Origin: Bacteroidetes bacterium UBA2664
Lineage (GTDB): Bacteria; Bacteroidota; Rhodothermia; Balneolales; Balneolaceae
Assembly: GCA_002359315.1 (NCBI GenBank)
Contig: DEMS01000027.1
Coordinates: forward strand, 1 to 64,000
DNA: 64,000 nucleotides
Direction: 5' to 3'
The position numbers and the translations under genes are program-made. This document shows, piece after piece, positions 9,701 to 18,245 of this stretch (within the stretch, counting starts at the first letter, position 1; the number at the start of each line of letters is the position of its first letter). The notes under the pieces are model-generated. The model saw nothing but the letters and a program-made list of their open reading frames with translations, was not told the origin of the DNA and searched no databases.

Positions 9701-10162
9701 CATGGAATGCGGGCGAGTAAAGAGCCGATTAATGTGGATATTGACCTGCAATTAGATGAATCAATTGGAGAAATACCACTTATTTCAGAAGATTTCAGCC
9801 GGGTCATTTTAAATCTGTGTAATAATGCGTTTGATGCCTGTGCTGAGCTAAGTCGAAGTGCGATGAGGGAGGGGCTGTCAGCTGTCAGCGATCAGCCGTC
9901 AGCTTCTTATGAAGCGAAGTTAATGGTTCGTACTAAAGCAGAAAATGGGAATGTGATCGTGGAAATCGAAGATAATGGGCCGGGGATTCCTGAGGAGATC
10001 AAAGACAAGATTTTGCAGCCATTTTTCACTACCAAAAAAGGGACTGCAGGAACCGGGCTTGGGCTGAGCATTACGCATGACATTGTGAAAGCGCATGGCG
10101 GGGAGTTAGGGATTACATCCGATCCGGGTAAAACCGTATTTACGATCACAATTGCAAATTAG
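6701..10162 (+). CDS. Two-component propeller sensor histidine kinase, copy 1
   Basis: A 1153-residue membrane kinase. Order: signal peptide (about 1-29, ending TITAQ); a periplasmic sensor of two-component propeller repeats (about 30-690, many copies of D.G.IWIGT type); Y_Y_Y domain (about 719-790, with YRYRLTGYNDEW); one transmembrane helix (about 796-818); coiled coil; DHp domain with phospho-His874 in GIAHEIKNPLNFV; and a C-terminal ATPase domain with DNGPGIPEE and GTGLGLSI. No receiver or DNA-binding domain is attached, so the receiver at 6203 is the likely partner. In-frame TCAGC-type repeats lie in the DHp loop (9402-9428) and in the ATPase domain (9875-9904). An extra eight residues (9839-9862) precede the latter and are absent from the five paralogues. 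Confidence 0.93.
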   Translation: MNTRLKPISAILSLMVCVLFIVTTTITAQSGSEIYRHITSRDGISNTFVWEMMQDRQGFIWIAGNNGLDRYDGYNVTTFRNDPNNETTITAGSVFSLFEDRNGLIWIGTGLGISVFDPKTELFLQVQGPENGPALRSIRGVFQDDDGTMWFGGLRGIYKFQPGYIESESREAHFYGLEEVSDTPQLVQTIEKGMDGQLWVGTEQGIHRFDPESEEFTKIESFSDRLDPVLNSAIWKIFRDSNENVWISSDLGLAVWRSGEDEPELIPELGDGTVDLTGQFMQSITEDIDGYIWLGTGEIGAIKYHPESGVVQRFRHNSNNQNSISEDDVHYVFKDSDDNVWFGYHNVGISVMYTQPWEYSFNQLTDSDDPAHPLNDIHTVQEDEAGNIWMATHGGLIRLPSDGGSMETFLPDPGNTEPDNTENQIAGLLQTGNQVFVWTHALKYHVFNIDQEQFTLIDIPDDTQFSFLNMTTETDFYVGTFGGSEFIKVQKDDLSVSVIEAPRRDPDPSTNRAIMPHVSSQGDINIKFVYLEVQNFYWDYFLYEPEGDIFTKLDMQSPDGVSLFRPSSISNNDEGVLWLITNLGVLREDLINNQSRFLFQSDAGLFSDTVNEILEDENGYLWIGGVSEVIKLDPVTENLTIFEADPLRKPEFFRNSAQLNNGDIIFSGVGGYVRFDPDQQLEDPGIQNIHITELRSGAETFTTLNSDDEYEIDHTNNNLSFSYLALNYRNPSTTRYRYRLTGYNDEWTEVGMQRSVFLANLPPGNYIFQVQAAQRFGSFSNTTAELDIAVLPPWWRTVPAYLFFVLLLAGGVYTVDRVQRRRVIRREREMAREKELAQAKEIEKAYEHLKAAQDQLVQQEKLASLGQLTAGIAHEIKNPLNFVNNFSELSVELIEEARKGLSAVSRQISGNSGKGSTSSDSTAKDNEGAGANTKAGDENHIDETFQILDDIEANLRKIHEHGSRADSIVKSMLQHSRGGTGKMVPTDLNALIKEYVNLAFHGMRASKEPINVDIDLQLDESIGEIPLISEDFSRVILNLCNNAFDACAELSRSAMREGLSAVSDQPSASYEAKLMVRTKAENGNVIVEIEDNGPGIPEEIKDKILQPFFTTKKGTAGTGLGLSITHDIVKAHGGELGITSDPGKTVFTITIAN
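9402..9428 (+). repeat. In-frame TCAGC-type microsatellite in kinase DHp loop
   Basis: Imperfect tandem copies of GTCAGC/TTCAG encode LSAVSRQIS. Equivalent tracts sit at the same protein position in paralogues at 22891-22920, 31648-31676, 34595-34624 and 42579-42606. A second set lies in the ATPase domain at 9875-9904, 23339-23368, 34971-35000, 38443-38471 (degenerate) and 43017-43044. Confidence 0.7.
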
Positions 10163-10407
10163 AACGAGTTCAACCCGGTTTTTCGGCAAACGGATCGTCC
10201 TTACATCTTTTAAACCATTGGTAAACTCTTGCGGAATAAATCTGAATTGATATTGCAGAAATGAAGAATTATTATGCATAAATACAGATTTTTATGTGAG
10301 AATTACATGAGAAATCCCCAAATAATGAATGGATGAAGAGAACCGAAGCAACGACGATAAGTCAGTTGGTCAAGAATGCACTTCAGTCCAAAATCGAACT
10401 ATTTCAT

Positions 10408-12765
10408 ATGAACTTTAAAGCGTTATTAATTTCTGTTTTAGGAACCATTCTACTTGTCACACTAACCACATCCGAGCTTTCTGCACAACAAAAAGCCAAT
10501 TTTGAATTGGCAGAGCGATTTACAGCGGATAAAATGCAGAAAATGACGGGTTCAACATTTCTGAATGCAAACTGGATCGAAGATGAAGATCGATTCTGGT
10601 ATGAATGGGAAGATGGTGACGGTAAAAAATGGGTTTATGTAGATGCCAATAGGCAAAATTTCCGACCCCTGTTTGATGTTAATGAGATGGCGGCTCAACT
10701 GTCTGAAACGTTTAACCGGGGATTTGATTCCAAAAATCTGGATCTGAAAGATTTTGATTATGATACTGAGCGGCAACTCTTCACATTTCATGTAGATAGC
10801 ATTGAGTTCAAATATCATATTGACAGAGATTTTCTTGAAAAAGGGGACTCTTTAAAAGCGGATGAGAGTGAGCCCTGGGCTACCTATTCTCCGGATAGTT
10901 CCTATATCGCATTTGCCAGGGAACATGATCTATACATCATGAAGGCAGATGATCCTGACAGCACTGAAATACGTCTGACAGAGGACGGTGAAAAGTGGTA
11001 CAGTTTTCAGCAGAGTCATGGCGATACCACCACCACTGAACGACTCAGATCGAGAGCAGAGTGGTTTGAAGATTCCAAAAAGCTCTATGTAAAACGACAG
11101 GATTGGCGGGATGTAGGAGAACTTTGGGTTATCAACACGATAAAACAGCGTCCTGAACTGGAAACCTATAAATATAATCTGCCCGGGGAAGAGGATCATT
11201 ATCAAGATGAAATACTTGTTTTTGATATTGAAACCCGTGAACAGGTAAGGCTGGATACGGATAAGTGGCCCGATCAATCGCTCGGCGGTGCCTATTTTAA
11301 TAATGGCGGAATCTATACAACTGAAAAATCTGACTTCCTCTACATATTACGACGAAATCGAACCTGGGATGAAGTGGATGTAGTAAAAGCCAACACCTCA
11401 ACCGGTGAAACCAGCGTTTTATGGAGTGAAAAAAGCGTACCCTACTTTAACGTATTTAACTCCTATTTGGGAATCATCAATGAAGGGGAAGAGTATATCT
11501 GGTGGAGCGAACGAACCGGCTGGGGACAACTCTACAGATATGACAGTGACGGAAATCTGCAAAATCGAATTACGGATGGATTTTTTATGGTCGGTGATGT
11601 GGCAGCCATCGACACCACTGCACAAACAATCTATTTTGAGGGTTTTGGTAATGAAGAGGACAGAAACCCATTTTATGCTCACCACTATAAAGTTCGGTTT
11701 GATGGGTCAAGACAGCAACTGCTCACCCCTGAAAATGCCAATCATAATTTCAGTATGAGTGATTCCCGTAACTATTTTGTCAATAACTTTTCGAGGCCGG
11801 ATCTGCCTACAAAAGCAGTGGTGCGTGACAATGAGGGCGAAATTCTATTTGACCTGGAAGAAGTTGATCTTACCCGGATGTTAGAGGCCGGTTATACTCT
11901 TCCTGAAAATTTTAGTGTAAAGGCAAATGATGGGAAGACGGATCTATACGGTGTGATGTGGAAACCGGCCGATTTTGATCCGGAAAAAGAGTATCCGGTC
12001 ATTTCATACGTCTATCCCGGCCCTCAGGTTGAGCCGTATCCAAGAAGTTTTTCGGTAAGCGGAACGGTTGCAAGAGCCCACTCTTTGGCTCAGGTCGGTT
12101 TTGTTGTTGTGGCGATGGGTAACAGGGGTGGCAGTCCCCTGCGTGAGAAATGGTATCACAATTACGGACATGGAAATTTGCGTGACTATGCGCTGGAAGA
12201 TAACCGATATGGAATTGAGCAGCTGGCCGCTCGACGATCATACATAGACCTCGATCGGGTCGGTATTTATGGCCATTCAGGAGGAGGATTTATGAGTACG
12301 GCGGCACTTTTGACCTATCCCGATTTCTACAAAGTGGCCGTATCCTCTGCCGGCAATCATGATAACAATGTCTACAACATCTGGTGGAGCGAAATTCATC
12401 ATGGGGTGGAAGCCAAAACAGATTCAGTGACTGTTGAAAATGAGAATGGTGAAGAGATCAAAGAGGAGAAAACAACGTTCAGCTCACGAATACCGGCCAA
12501 TACTGAATTGGCTGATAATTTACAGGGACGCTTGTTGCTGGTGCATGGCGAAATGGATAATAATGTGCACCCTGCCAATACCTATCGCATGGCCGATGCA
12601 TTGATTAAAGCCGGAAAACGCTTTGATATGATGATCTTTCCGGAATCCAGGCATGGGTTTGGTCGATATACAGATTACTTTGAACGAATGTTGTGGGACT
12701 ATTTTGCGGAGCATTTGCTCGATTACTACCGGACAGATGTGAACTACAATCTTCCGGAGGAATGA
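10408..12765 (+). CDS. S9 family (dipeptidyl peptidase IV-like) serine peptidase
   Basis: A secreted prolyl-oligopeptidase family enzyme. A signal peptide (MNFKALLISVLGTILLVTL, then SAQ) starts at the ATG at 10408; an in-frame ATG at 10333 would add 25 residues before it and is less likely. An N-terminal propeller-like DPP IV domain is followed by an alpha/beta hydrolase domain with the nucleophile Ser in GIYGHSGGGFMS (about residue 624 from 10408), Asp in VHGEMDNNVHP and His in PESRHGFG. It probably cleaves dipeptides from oligopeptides in the periplasm or outside the cell. It ends 31 bp before the HTCS gene and is likely co-transcribed with it, suggesting that the regulator responds to peptides or works alongside peptide use. 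Confidence 0.92.
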   Translation: MNFKALLISVLGTILLVTLTTSELSAQQKANFELAERFTADKMQKMTGSTFLNANWIEDEDRFWYEWEDGDGKKWVYVDANRQNFRPLFDVNEMAAQLSETFNRGFDSKNLDLKDFDYDTERQLFTFHVDSIEFKYHIDRDFLEKGDSLKADESEPWATYSPDSSYIAFAREHDLYIMKADDPDSTEIRLTEDGEKWYSFQQSHGDTTTTERLRSRAEWFEDSKKLYVKRQDWRDVGELWVINTIKQRPELETYKYNLPGEEDHYQDEILVFDIETREQVRLDTDKWPDQSLGGAYFNNGGIYTTEKSDFLYILRRNRTWDEVDVVKANTSTGETSVLWSEKSVPYFNVFNSYLGIINEGEEYIWWSERTGWGQLYRYDSDGNLQNRITDGFFMVGDVAAIDTTAQTIYFEGFGNEEDRNPFYAHHYKVRFDGSRQQLLTPENANHNFSMSDSRNYFVNNFSRPDLPTKAVVRDNEGEILFDLEEVDLTRMLEAGYTLPENFSVKANDGKTDLYGVMWKPADFDPEKEYPVISYVYPGPQVEPYPRSFSVSGTVARAHSLAQVGFVVVAMGNRGGSPLREKWYHNYGHGNLRDYALEDNRYGIEQLAARRSYIDLDRVGIYGHSGGGFMSTAALLTYPDFYKVAVSSAGNHDNNVYNIWWSEIHHGVEAKTDSVTVENENGEEIKEEKTTFSSRIPANTELADNLQGRLLLVHGEMDNNVHPANTYRMADALIKAGKRFDMMIFPESRHGFGRYTDYFERMLWDYFAEHLLDYYRTDVNYNLPEE

Positions 12766-12796
12766 GTGATTCCGATAAATAGCAAAAAATCTTGCA

Positions 12797-15700
12797 TTGA
12801 AAGAAATAAAATGTATTAGTGGACACGGTTGCAGCACAGTAGCGTTGATTGTAGCGATTTGCCTGCTAACCGGGGGTCATTTGAGTGCTCAGGAATTATC
12901 CTTCCGACATCTGACCATCGATGACGGCCTCTCTCAAAATGCCGTCTATTCAATTTTACAGGACAGCCGCGGGTTTATGTGGTTCGGCACCAAGGATGGG
13001 CTGAACCGCTACGATGGCCGAAATTTTGTGACCTATCAGCATAATCCATTCGATTCCACCTCCATTTCTGATGCCTATGTATCAAGGATATATGAAGACA
13101 GCCGCGGCCGTATCTGGGCCGGTTCATTGTCGGGAGACGTCAATATTCTGAACACAAAAACCGACCTCTTCTGCAAACTCCCGCTGGAAAATAATACGGG
13201 TGAAAAAATAACAACCAATGAAATCACCGATATTACAGAAGGCCCCGATGGCACTATCTGGATCTCCACCAAGGGCGACGGGCTGATTAAGATCCTGATT
13301 GATGATGATGTTGATAATAGTTGTAATTACAGCTTTAAACAATATTTGCACAATCCGGGTGACGATCAAAGCCTGAACAGCAACCGGGTTGGCAATCTGT
13401 TTTTTGATAGTGATCAGACATTCTGGATAGGCACCGAGGAAGGATTAAACCAATTCCACGAAGAAAGTGAATCATTTTCCCGGACCGTTTTTGAAACCAG
13501 ACACCCGGATGCCCCGACAAGCTCTGGTCAATATAAAATCACAGCCATGCATGAGAGCCGTGCCGGTGATTTTTGGATGGGTGTTCAGAGCGGCCTTGTG
13601 AAATTTGACCGGCTTACCGGCAGCTATGAGTTCTATCCCAATCGATACGAGGTTTTCGAATATGGCTGGGGAAGCGTACACAAAATTGTGGAAGACCCAA
13701 AAGGACATTTTTGGCTGGGTTCAGTCGCAGGTTTGATGCAGTTTGATCCGTCAACAAAACAGTTTTCCTATCATCGTCATGATCCGCTAAATTCTCAATC
13801 GCTCAGTTACAACATCGTTTCAAGTCTGCTGATAGACAACACCGGAATTTTATGGATAGGCACATCAGGAATGGGAATAAACATTCTCGATTTTAAAGCA
13901 AACCGTTTCTCAACTCTGGTCAGACCTCCCGATCCCTCCTCACGGATTGCCGGGTTTAGTATTCGTTCTGTACTGGAGGATAACTCGGGAAATGTCTGGA
14001 TCAGTGCGGATGTTCTCTACCGCTGGAACCGGGAAACCGGGGAGTTAAAAAGTTTTGAAGCTCACTCCGATCTGATCGATCAATTCGGAAATACTGACGC
14101 CTATTCTATGGTTCAGGCTACAAATGGATTGATATGGGTTGCTTCAGAACAAGGGTTATACAGACACGATCCGGTTACAAGTCAAAGCCGGATGTACACT
14201 TATTCAACTGATGATCGTTCCGGCCTTCTCACTCCGGCGGTGAATGCTGTGTATCAGGATCGTGACGGTGCTATCTGGATTGCCACGCATAATCACTTCA
14301 GCAGAATGACAGATGAAGAGACAGGTACCTTTCAGCACTACCGATACCACCCGTTGGAACTTTCAATCGGGATTGCAAGGCCTGTTATTTTTCAGGATGC
14401 AAATGGATTGTTCTGGATTGGAACGACAGACCGGATGGTTCGTTTTGACCCAGTCACTGAAGTGTTCACCACGTTTCAAAACAACCCCGATCAACCCAAC
14501 AGCCTGAGTAATAATCACATCAAATCCATTCTTGCAGATCCGGAACAACCCGGCCAATACTTATGGATCGGTACATCGGGCGGACTCAATAAATTCGATT
14601 ACAGGACCGAAACGTTTGAACACATCACAGAGCGGGATGGCCTGCCAAATGATGTGGTTTACGGAATTCTGCCTGATGGTGATGGAAATCTTTGGCTTAG
14701 TACAAACAAGGGTCTTTCCCGGTTCAACCCACAGGCAAAAACGTTCAGGAATTTTGATGTGTCCGACGGCCTTCAAAGTAATGAATTTAACACCGGTGCT
14801 TTTTTCAGAAGTAACAGCGGTGAACTCTTCTTTGGGGGCATTCAGGGCCTTAACTATTTTTACCCGGATCAGATTCAGGATAACCCCCATCTGCCGCCGG
14901 TGGTTCTGACCGGCTTACGCCTGGGAAATCGACAAGTAACGAAAAAAAGTGATCCCACATTGTTGAGTACATCCCTGCATGCTGTGCAAGAGTTGATTTT
15001 CTCACATAAAGATGACGTAATTACATTTGAATTTGCCGCACTCGACTATTCCGCTCCCGAAAAAAATCGCTACATGTACAAGCTGCAGGGGTTCAATGAC
15101 GACTGGATTGATGCGGGTAATCAGGGTACGGCTACCTACACGAACCTGCCTCATGGCAAGTACACGCTTCGTGTAAAAGGATCCAATAACGATGGAATTT
15201 GGAATGAAGATGGCCTGGCCCTGGCCGTTTTTGTGACTCCACCTTGGTGGCGTACGTGGTGGGCATATGGTATGTATGTTATTCTGTTTTTGAACGGACT
15301 CTATTTTCTGAGACGGTATGAGCTGAACCGGTTCAATCTGAAAAATGACCTGAAACTGGAAAGAGTTGAAACCGATTCGCTCAGAAAGCTCGATCAGCTG
15401 AAATCCCATTTCTTTACCAATATCTCACACGAATTCAGAACGCCGTTAACACTGATCATCGGGCAGATTGAAACCCTGCTTGATTCTGAAAATGACCGAA
15501 ACAGAAAAAAGAAACTGGTTTCGGTGAACAGCAATGCCGAACAACTTCTTACGATGGTCAACCAGTTACTGGACCTTTCCAAGCTGGAAGCGGGAAAGAT
15601 GGAATTTTCTCCTGATAAGCAGAACATCGTTTCGTTTTTGAAAAACCACCTGTTTTCGTTTGAAACTCTCGCGGAGACTAAGAATATCAGCCTGAATTTT

Positions 15701-16936
15701 ATGTCGGCCCATGCCAAAATACCGGTAAGTTTCGAAGCCGATAAAATGGAGAAAGTGTTTTTTAATCTGTTTATGAATGCTTTCAAGTTTACGGAAAACG
15801 GCGGGCGCATCGATGTTTCTGTCGAAACTCCTCAGCCTGACATTGTTGAAATACGTGTGAGGGATTCCGGGATCGGCATATCCAAAGATCGTCTGCCATA
15901 CATTTTTGACCGCTTCTACCAGGCCGATCCTTCCAACACCCGGAAATATGAGGGTACAGGTATCGGGCTGGCGCTGGCGCATGAGCTAATAACACTTCAT
16001 AACGGAACGATTAGTGTGGAAAGTGAAGAGGGGGTTGGAACTGAGTTTATCATCCGGCTTCCGTATGAAGAGGAACTCGTTTCAGGCTCTGATGATGCCG
16101 TTTCGCATGAGCATGCAAACGGAGAGTCCGTTTTGCCCTCCCCTGCACTTCTCGATTTCGAAGCTCTCCTTTCTGAGCACGATGAACTCATACTTATTGT
16201 GGAGGACAATAAGGATGTGCGATCTTTTATAAGGGAGCAGCTCGAAAACGACTATAAAATCCTGGAAGCTGTCAATGGTCGCGAGGGTATCGCTGTCTCT
16301 CAGGGGACCATACCCGATTTGATTATCACCGACCTGATGATGCCGGAAATGGATGGCTATGAATTTTGTGAAAAAATCCGCAGTGATGAAAAAACCAGCC
16401 ATATTCCCATCATTATGCTTACAGCCAAGACCGGTCTGGATCCAAAAATTGAGGGGCTTGAAGCGGGAATTGACGCATGGCTGAACAAGCCGTTTCATGT
16501 AAAAGAGCTGCAAACAAGGGTGAAAGTGCTCATTCAGCAGAGAAAGAATTTAAAGCAACAGTTTAGTACGGCTACTTATTTTAAACCTGCGGTTATTGCA
16601 AAGACTCCGGTTGATAAGGATTTTCTCGTCAAAGCCATCGATGTGATAGACACTAATATCTGCGAGGATACCTTCCTGGTTGAAGATTTTGCCACATCCC
16701 TGAACATGAGCGTCTCTCAGCTGAACAGAAAACTGAACGCATTGGTGGGGCAATCGGCCGGCGTTTTTGTCCGATCCGTGCGGCTGCAGCGCTCTGCCGA
16801 ACTCCTCAATCAAACCGATAAAACGATCGCTGAAATCTGCTACGAAGTCGGTTTTAATGACCAGGCCTACTTCTCCCGCTCCTTCAAAAAACAGTATGGC
16901 AAAAGCCCATCGGCATTCCGAAAGTTGTCGATATAA
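12797..16936 (+). CDS. Hybrid two-component system regulator (propeller, kinase, receiver, AraC)
   Basis: A 1379-residue one-protein signalling system of the HTCS type. Order: signal peptide (about 1-31, ending LSAQ); periplasmic two-component propeller (about 33-690); Y_Y_Y domain (about 731-813); transmembrane helix (about 821-838); DHp with His878 in ISHEFRTPLTL; ATPase domain with DSGIGISKDRLPYIFDRFYQ; receiver with Asp1179 in LIITDLMMPEMDG; and an AraC-type double HTH (about 1280-1375, ending YFSRSFKKQYGKSPSAFRKL). The apparent start is TTG with no clear ribosome binding site, so the exact N-terminus is uncertain. It follows the S9 peptidase closely. It is the only gene in the window with an AraC output domain and so is the best candidate to bind the five 21-bp direct-repeat promoters. 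Confidence 0.93.
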   Translation: MKEIKCISGHGCSTVALIVAICLLTGGHLSAQELSFRHLTIDDGLSQNAVYSILQDSRGFMWFGTKDGLNRYDGRNFVTYQHNPFDSTSISDAYVSRIYEDSRGRIWAGSLSGDVNILNTKTDLFCKLPLENNTGEKITTNEITDITEGPDGTIWISTKGDGLIKILIDDDVDNSCNYSFKQYLHNPGDDQSLNSNRVGNLFFDSDQTFWIGTEEGLNQFHEESESFSRTVFETRHPDAPTSSGQYKITAMHESRAGDFWMGVQSGLVKFDRLTGSYEFYPNRYEVFEYGWGSVHKIVEDPKGHFWLGSVAGLMQFDPSTKQFSYHRHDPLNSQSLSYNIVSSLLIDNTGILWIGTSGMGINILDFKANRFSTLVRPPDPSSRIAGFSIRSVLEDNSGNVWISADVLYRWNRETGELKSFEAHSDLIDQFGNTDAYSMVQATNGLIWVASEQGLYRHDPVTSQSRMYTYSTDDRSGLLTPAVNAVYQDRDGAIWIATHNHFSRMTDEETGTFQHYRYHPLELSIGIARPVIFQDANGLFWIGTTDRMVRFDPVTEVFTTFQNNPDQPNSLSNNHIKSILADPEQPGQYLWIGTSGGLNKFDYRTETFEHITERDGLPNDVVYGILPDGDGNLWLSTNKGLSRFNPQAKTFRNFDVSDGLQSNEFNTGAFFRSNSGELFFGGIQGLNYFYPDQIQDNPHLPPVVLTGLRLGNRQVTKKSDPTLLSTSLHAVQELIFSHKDDVITFEFAALDYSAPEKNRYMYKLQGFNDDWIDAGNQGTATYTNLPHGKYTLRVKGSNNDGIWNEDGLALAVFVTPPWWRTWWAYGMYVILFLNGLYFLRRYELNRFNLKNDLKLERVETDSLRKLDQLKSHFFTNISHEFRTPLTLIIGQIETLLDSENDRNRKKKLVSVNSNAEQLLTMVNQLLDLSKLEAGKMEFSPDKQNIVSFLKNHLFSFETLAETKNISLNFMSAHAKIPVSFEADKMEKVFFNLFMNAFKFTENGGRIDVSVETPQPDIVEIRVRDSGIGISKDRLPYIFDRFYQADPSNTRKYEGTGIGLALAHELITLHNGTISVESEEGVGTEFIIRLPYEEELVSGSDDAVSHEHANGESVLPSPALLDFEALLSEHDELILIVEDNKDVRSFIREQLENDYKILEAVNGREGIAVSQGTIPDLIITDLMMPEMDGYEFCEKIRSDEKTSHIPIIMLTAKTGLDPKIEGLEAGIDAWLNKPFHVKELQTRVKVLIQQRKNLKQQFSTATYFKPAVIAKTPVDKDFLVKAIDVIDTNICEDTFLVEDFATSLNMSVSQLNRKLNALVGQSAGVFVRSVRLQRSAELLNQTDKTIAEICYEVGFNDQAYFSRSFKKQYGKSPSAFRKLSI

Positions 16937-16941
16937 CTGAT

Positions 16942-16964
16942 CTCCCTTTAACTGGAGGGAGTTT
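16942..16964 (+). terminator. Possible weak terminator after HTCS gene
   Basis: CTCCCT (16942-16947) and AGGGAG (16956-16961) can form a 6-bp stem with an 8-nt loop, followed by TTT only. It sits just after the HTCS stop codon. The short stem and T-tract make it a weak candidate. Confidence 0.3.
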
Positions 16965-17027
16965 CGGCGAGCCCAGTACCAGACGAGTGTTCTGTAATAC
17001 ATATGTCTATCATTCTGTTCTTTGACC

Positions 17028-17088
17028 GAATAGTCCAAACATTTGTGTGGATTGTACAAGAGGGTAAGTCAGTATTGAAATAGCTTAT
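17028..17088 (+). promoter_or_regulatory. 21-bp direct-repeat promoter, site B
   Basis: TCCAA (17034-17038) and TACAAG (17055-17060), 21 bp apart in direct orientation, with a -10-like TAGCTTAT at 17081-17088. It lies between the HTCS gene and the epimerase-like gene at 17130. Confidence 0.7.
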
Positions 17089-17129
17089 TAAGGCGGAAGT
17101 TCAAATTCAATCACTCACACCAAACAGAT

Positions 17130-18071
17130 ATGAAAACAGCAGGCATTATTGGCGGTTCCGGGTACATCGGCAGTTATGTGACCCAAAAATTTCTCGAAGA
17201 GGGATTCAAGGTTAAGGTTTCAGCAAGGGATATCAGGAAGAAGAAGAAGTACCGTCACCTTGAAAATCTTGAATATTCAAAAAATCTCGGGATCTATCCG
17301 GTGGATGTGACAGATATAGACTCTTTGAGGAGGTTTACTGACGAGTGCGATATTGTAGTACACGGCGGAACTCCATTTCAGCTGGATGTAAAAGACCCGG
17401 CCAAGGAGCTTTTTGAGCCCACCATTAAAGGAACTGAAAATTTCTTGAAAGTGGTAAATCTCTCATTATCGGTCAAAAAAGTGGTTCTTGTGGCTTCCGT
17501 CGCCGCATTTAATACGGGTTATCCTTTACCCGTTGAGGGTCGCCCGGCGGATCATGTCTATACCGAAGCCGATGAACCGCATCTGAATGATGAGGGACAC
17601 CCATACGCTCAGGCCAAGTATTATGCCGACCAGGTTGTTCAGAAATTTATCAAAGACAATCCGGATACCGATGTAGAAATCGTAAGCGTGTACCCCGTTG
17701 GGGTTATGGGTCCTGCCCTCTCAAACCGTGATGACTCTACCTCTATGGGACTACAATACCTCTTCAAAAACAGAATTGCCCCCAACCCATTTGTACAGAT
17801 GCTCTATGATTATGACATGGAATTTGCCATCGTGGATGTGCGCGATGTTGCCGAGTGTATTTACAGGGCGGCTACTATAAACGGGCTGCATGGCAAACAG
17901 TACTACCTGAGTAATGAAAGCTGGAAAGTGTCGGACATTTCAAGAATGCTGAATAGTGAAGCGGTTCAGGAAAAACCCCGGTTTGTGTACAGTGGGAATC
18001 GTGCGGAGCGGGAGTTGGGAATCTCCTATAAACCGGCGGCAGAATCGTTCAGGGCATATTCTGAGACGTGA
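17130..18071 (+). CDS. NAD(P)-dependent epimerase/dehydratase-like protein
   Basis: A 313-residue extended short-chain dehydrogenase of the dihydroflavonol-4-reductase-like type. The N-terminal nucleotide-binding motif is GGSGYIGSYV (residues 8-17), and the catalytic Tyr-Lys pair is in YAQAKYYAD. A Ser/Thr for the active site may be in VLVASVAAF. The substrate cannot be told; relatives reduce or epimerise sugars, aldehydes or ketones. It is a single gene behind promoter site B, so it may be controlled by the neighbouring HTCS. Confidence 0.85.
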   Translation: MKTAGIIGGSGYIGSYVTQKFLEEGFKVKVSARDIRKKKKYRHLENLEYSKNLGIYPVDVTDIDSLRRFTDECDIVVHGGTPFQLDVKDPAKELFEPTIKGTENFLKVVNLSLSVKKVVLVASVAAFNTGYPLPVEGRPADHVYTEADEPHLNDEGHPYAQAKYYADQVVQKFIKDNPDTDVEIVSVYPVGVMGPALSNRDDSTSMGLQYLFKNRIAPNPFVQMLYDYDMEFAIVDVRDVAECIYRAATINGLHGKQYYLSNESWKVSDISRMLNSEAVQEKPRFVYSGNRAERELGISYKPAAESFRAYSET

Positions 18072-18126
18072 CATTCCTTTAACGATATAAGAGAAATTAA
18101 GTGTAGCCACTTTTCCCAAAACGTTC

Positions 18127-18187
18127 GAAAAGTCCAAACTTTTGAGTGAATAGTCCAAGACTGTTTCAGGGTTAAACAGTAGCATTA
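18127..18187 (+). promoter_or_regulatory. 21-bp direct-repeat promoter, site C
   Basis: TCCAA (18133-18137) and TCCAAG (18154-18159), 21 bp apart, both preceded by AG, with a -10-like TAGCATTA at 18180-18187. It lies upstream of the FISUMP-type lipoprotein gene. This is the cleanest copy of the repeat, with 7-bp identity (AGTCCAA) between half-sites. Confidence 0.72.
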
Positions 18188-18245
18188 GTATGGAAAAGGC
18201 ACCTGGAACTCCTTGTGCTCAATAAAACATAAAAAAGGCTACAGA

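Noticed and set aside
15002..16513. Several long open frames on the minus strand opposite the HTCS and other kinase genes
   Set aside because: They are antisense shadows of recognisable domains and show no family motifs of their own.
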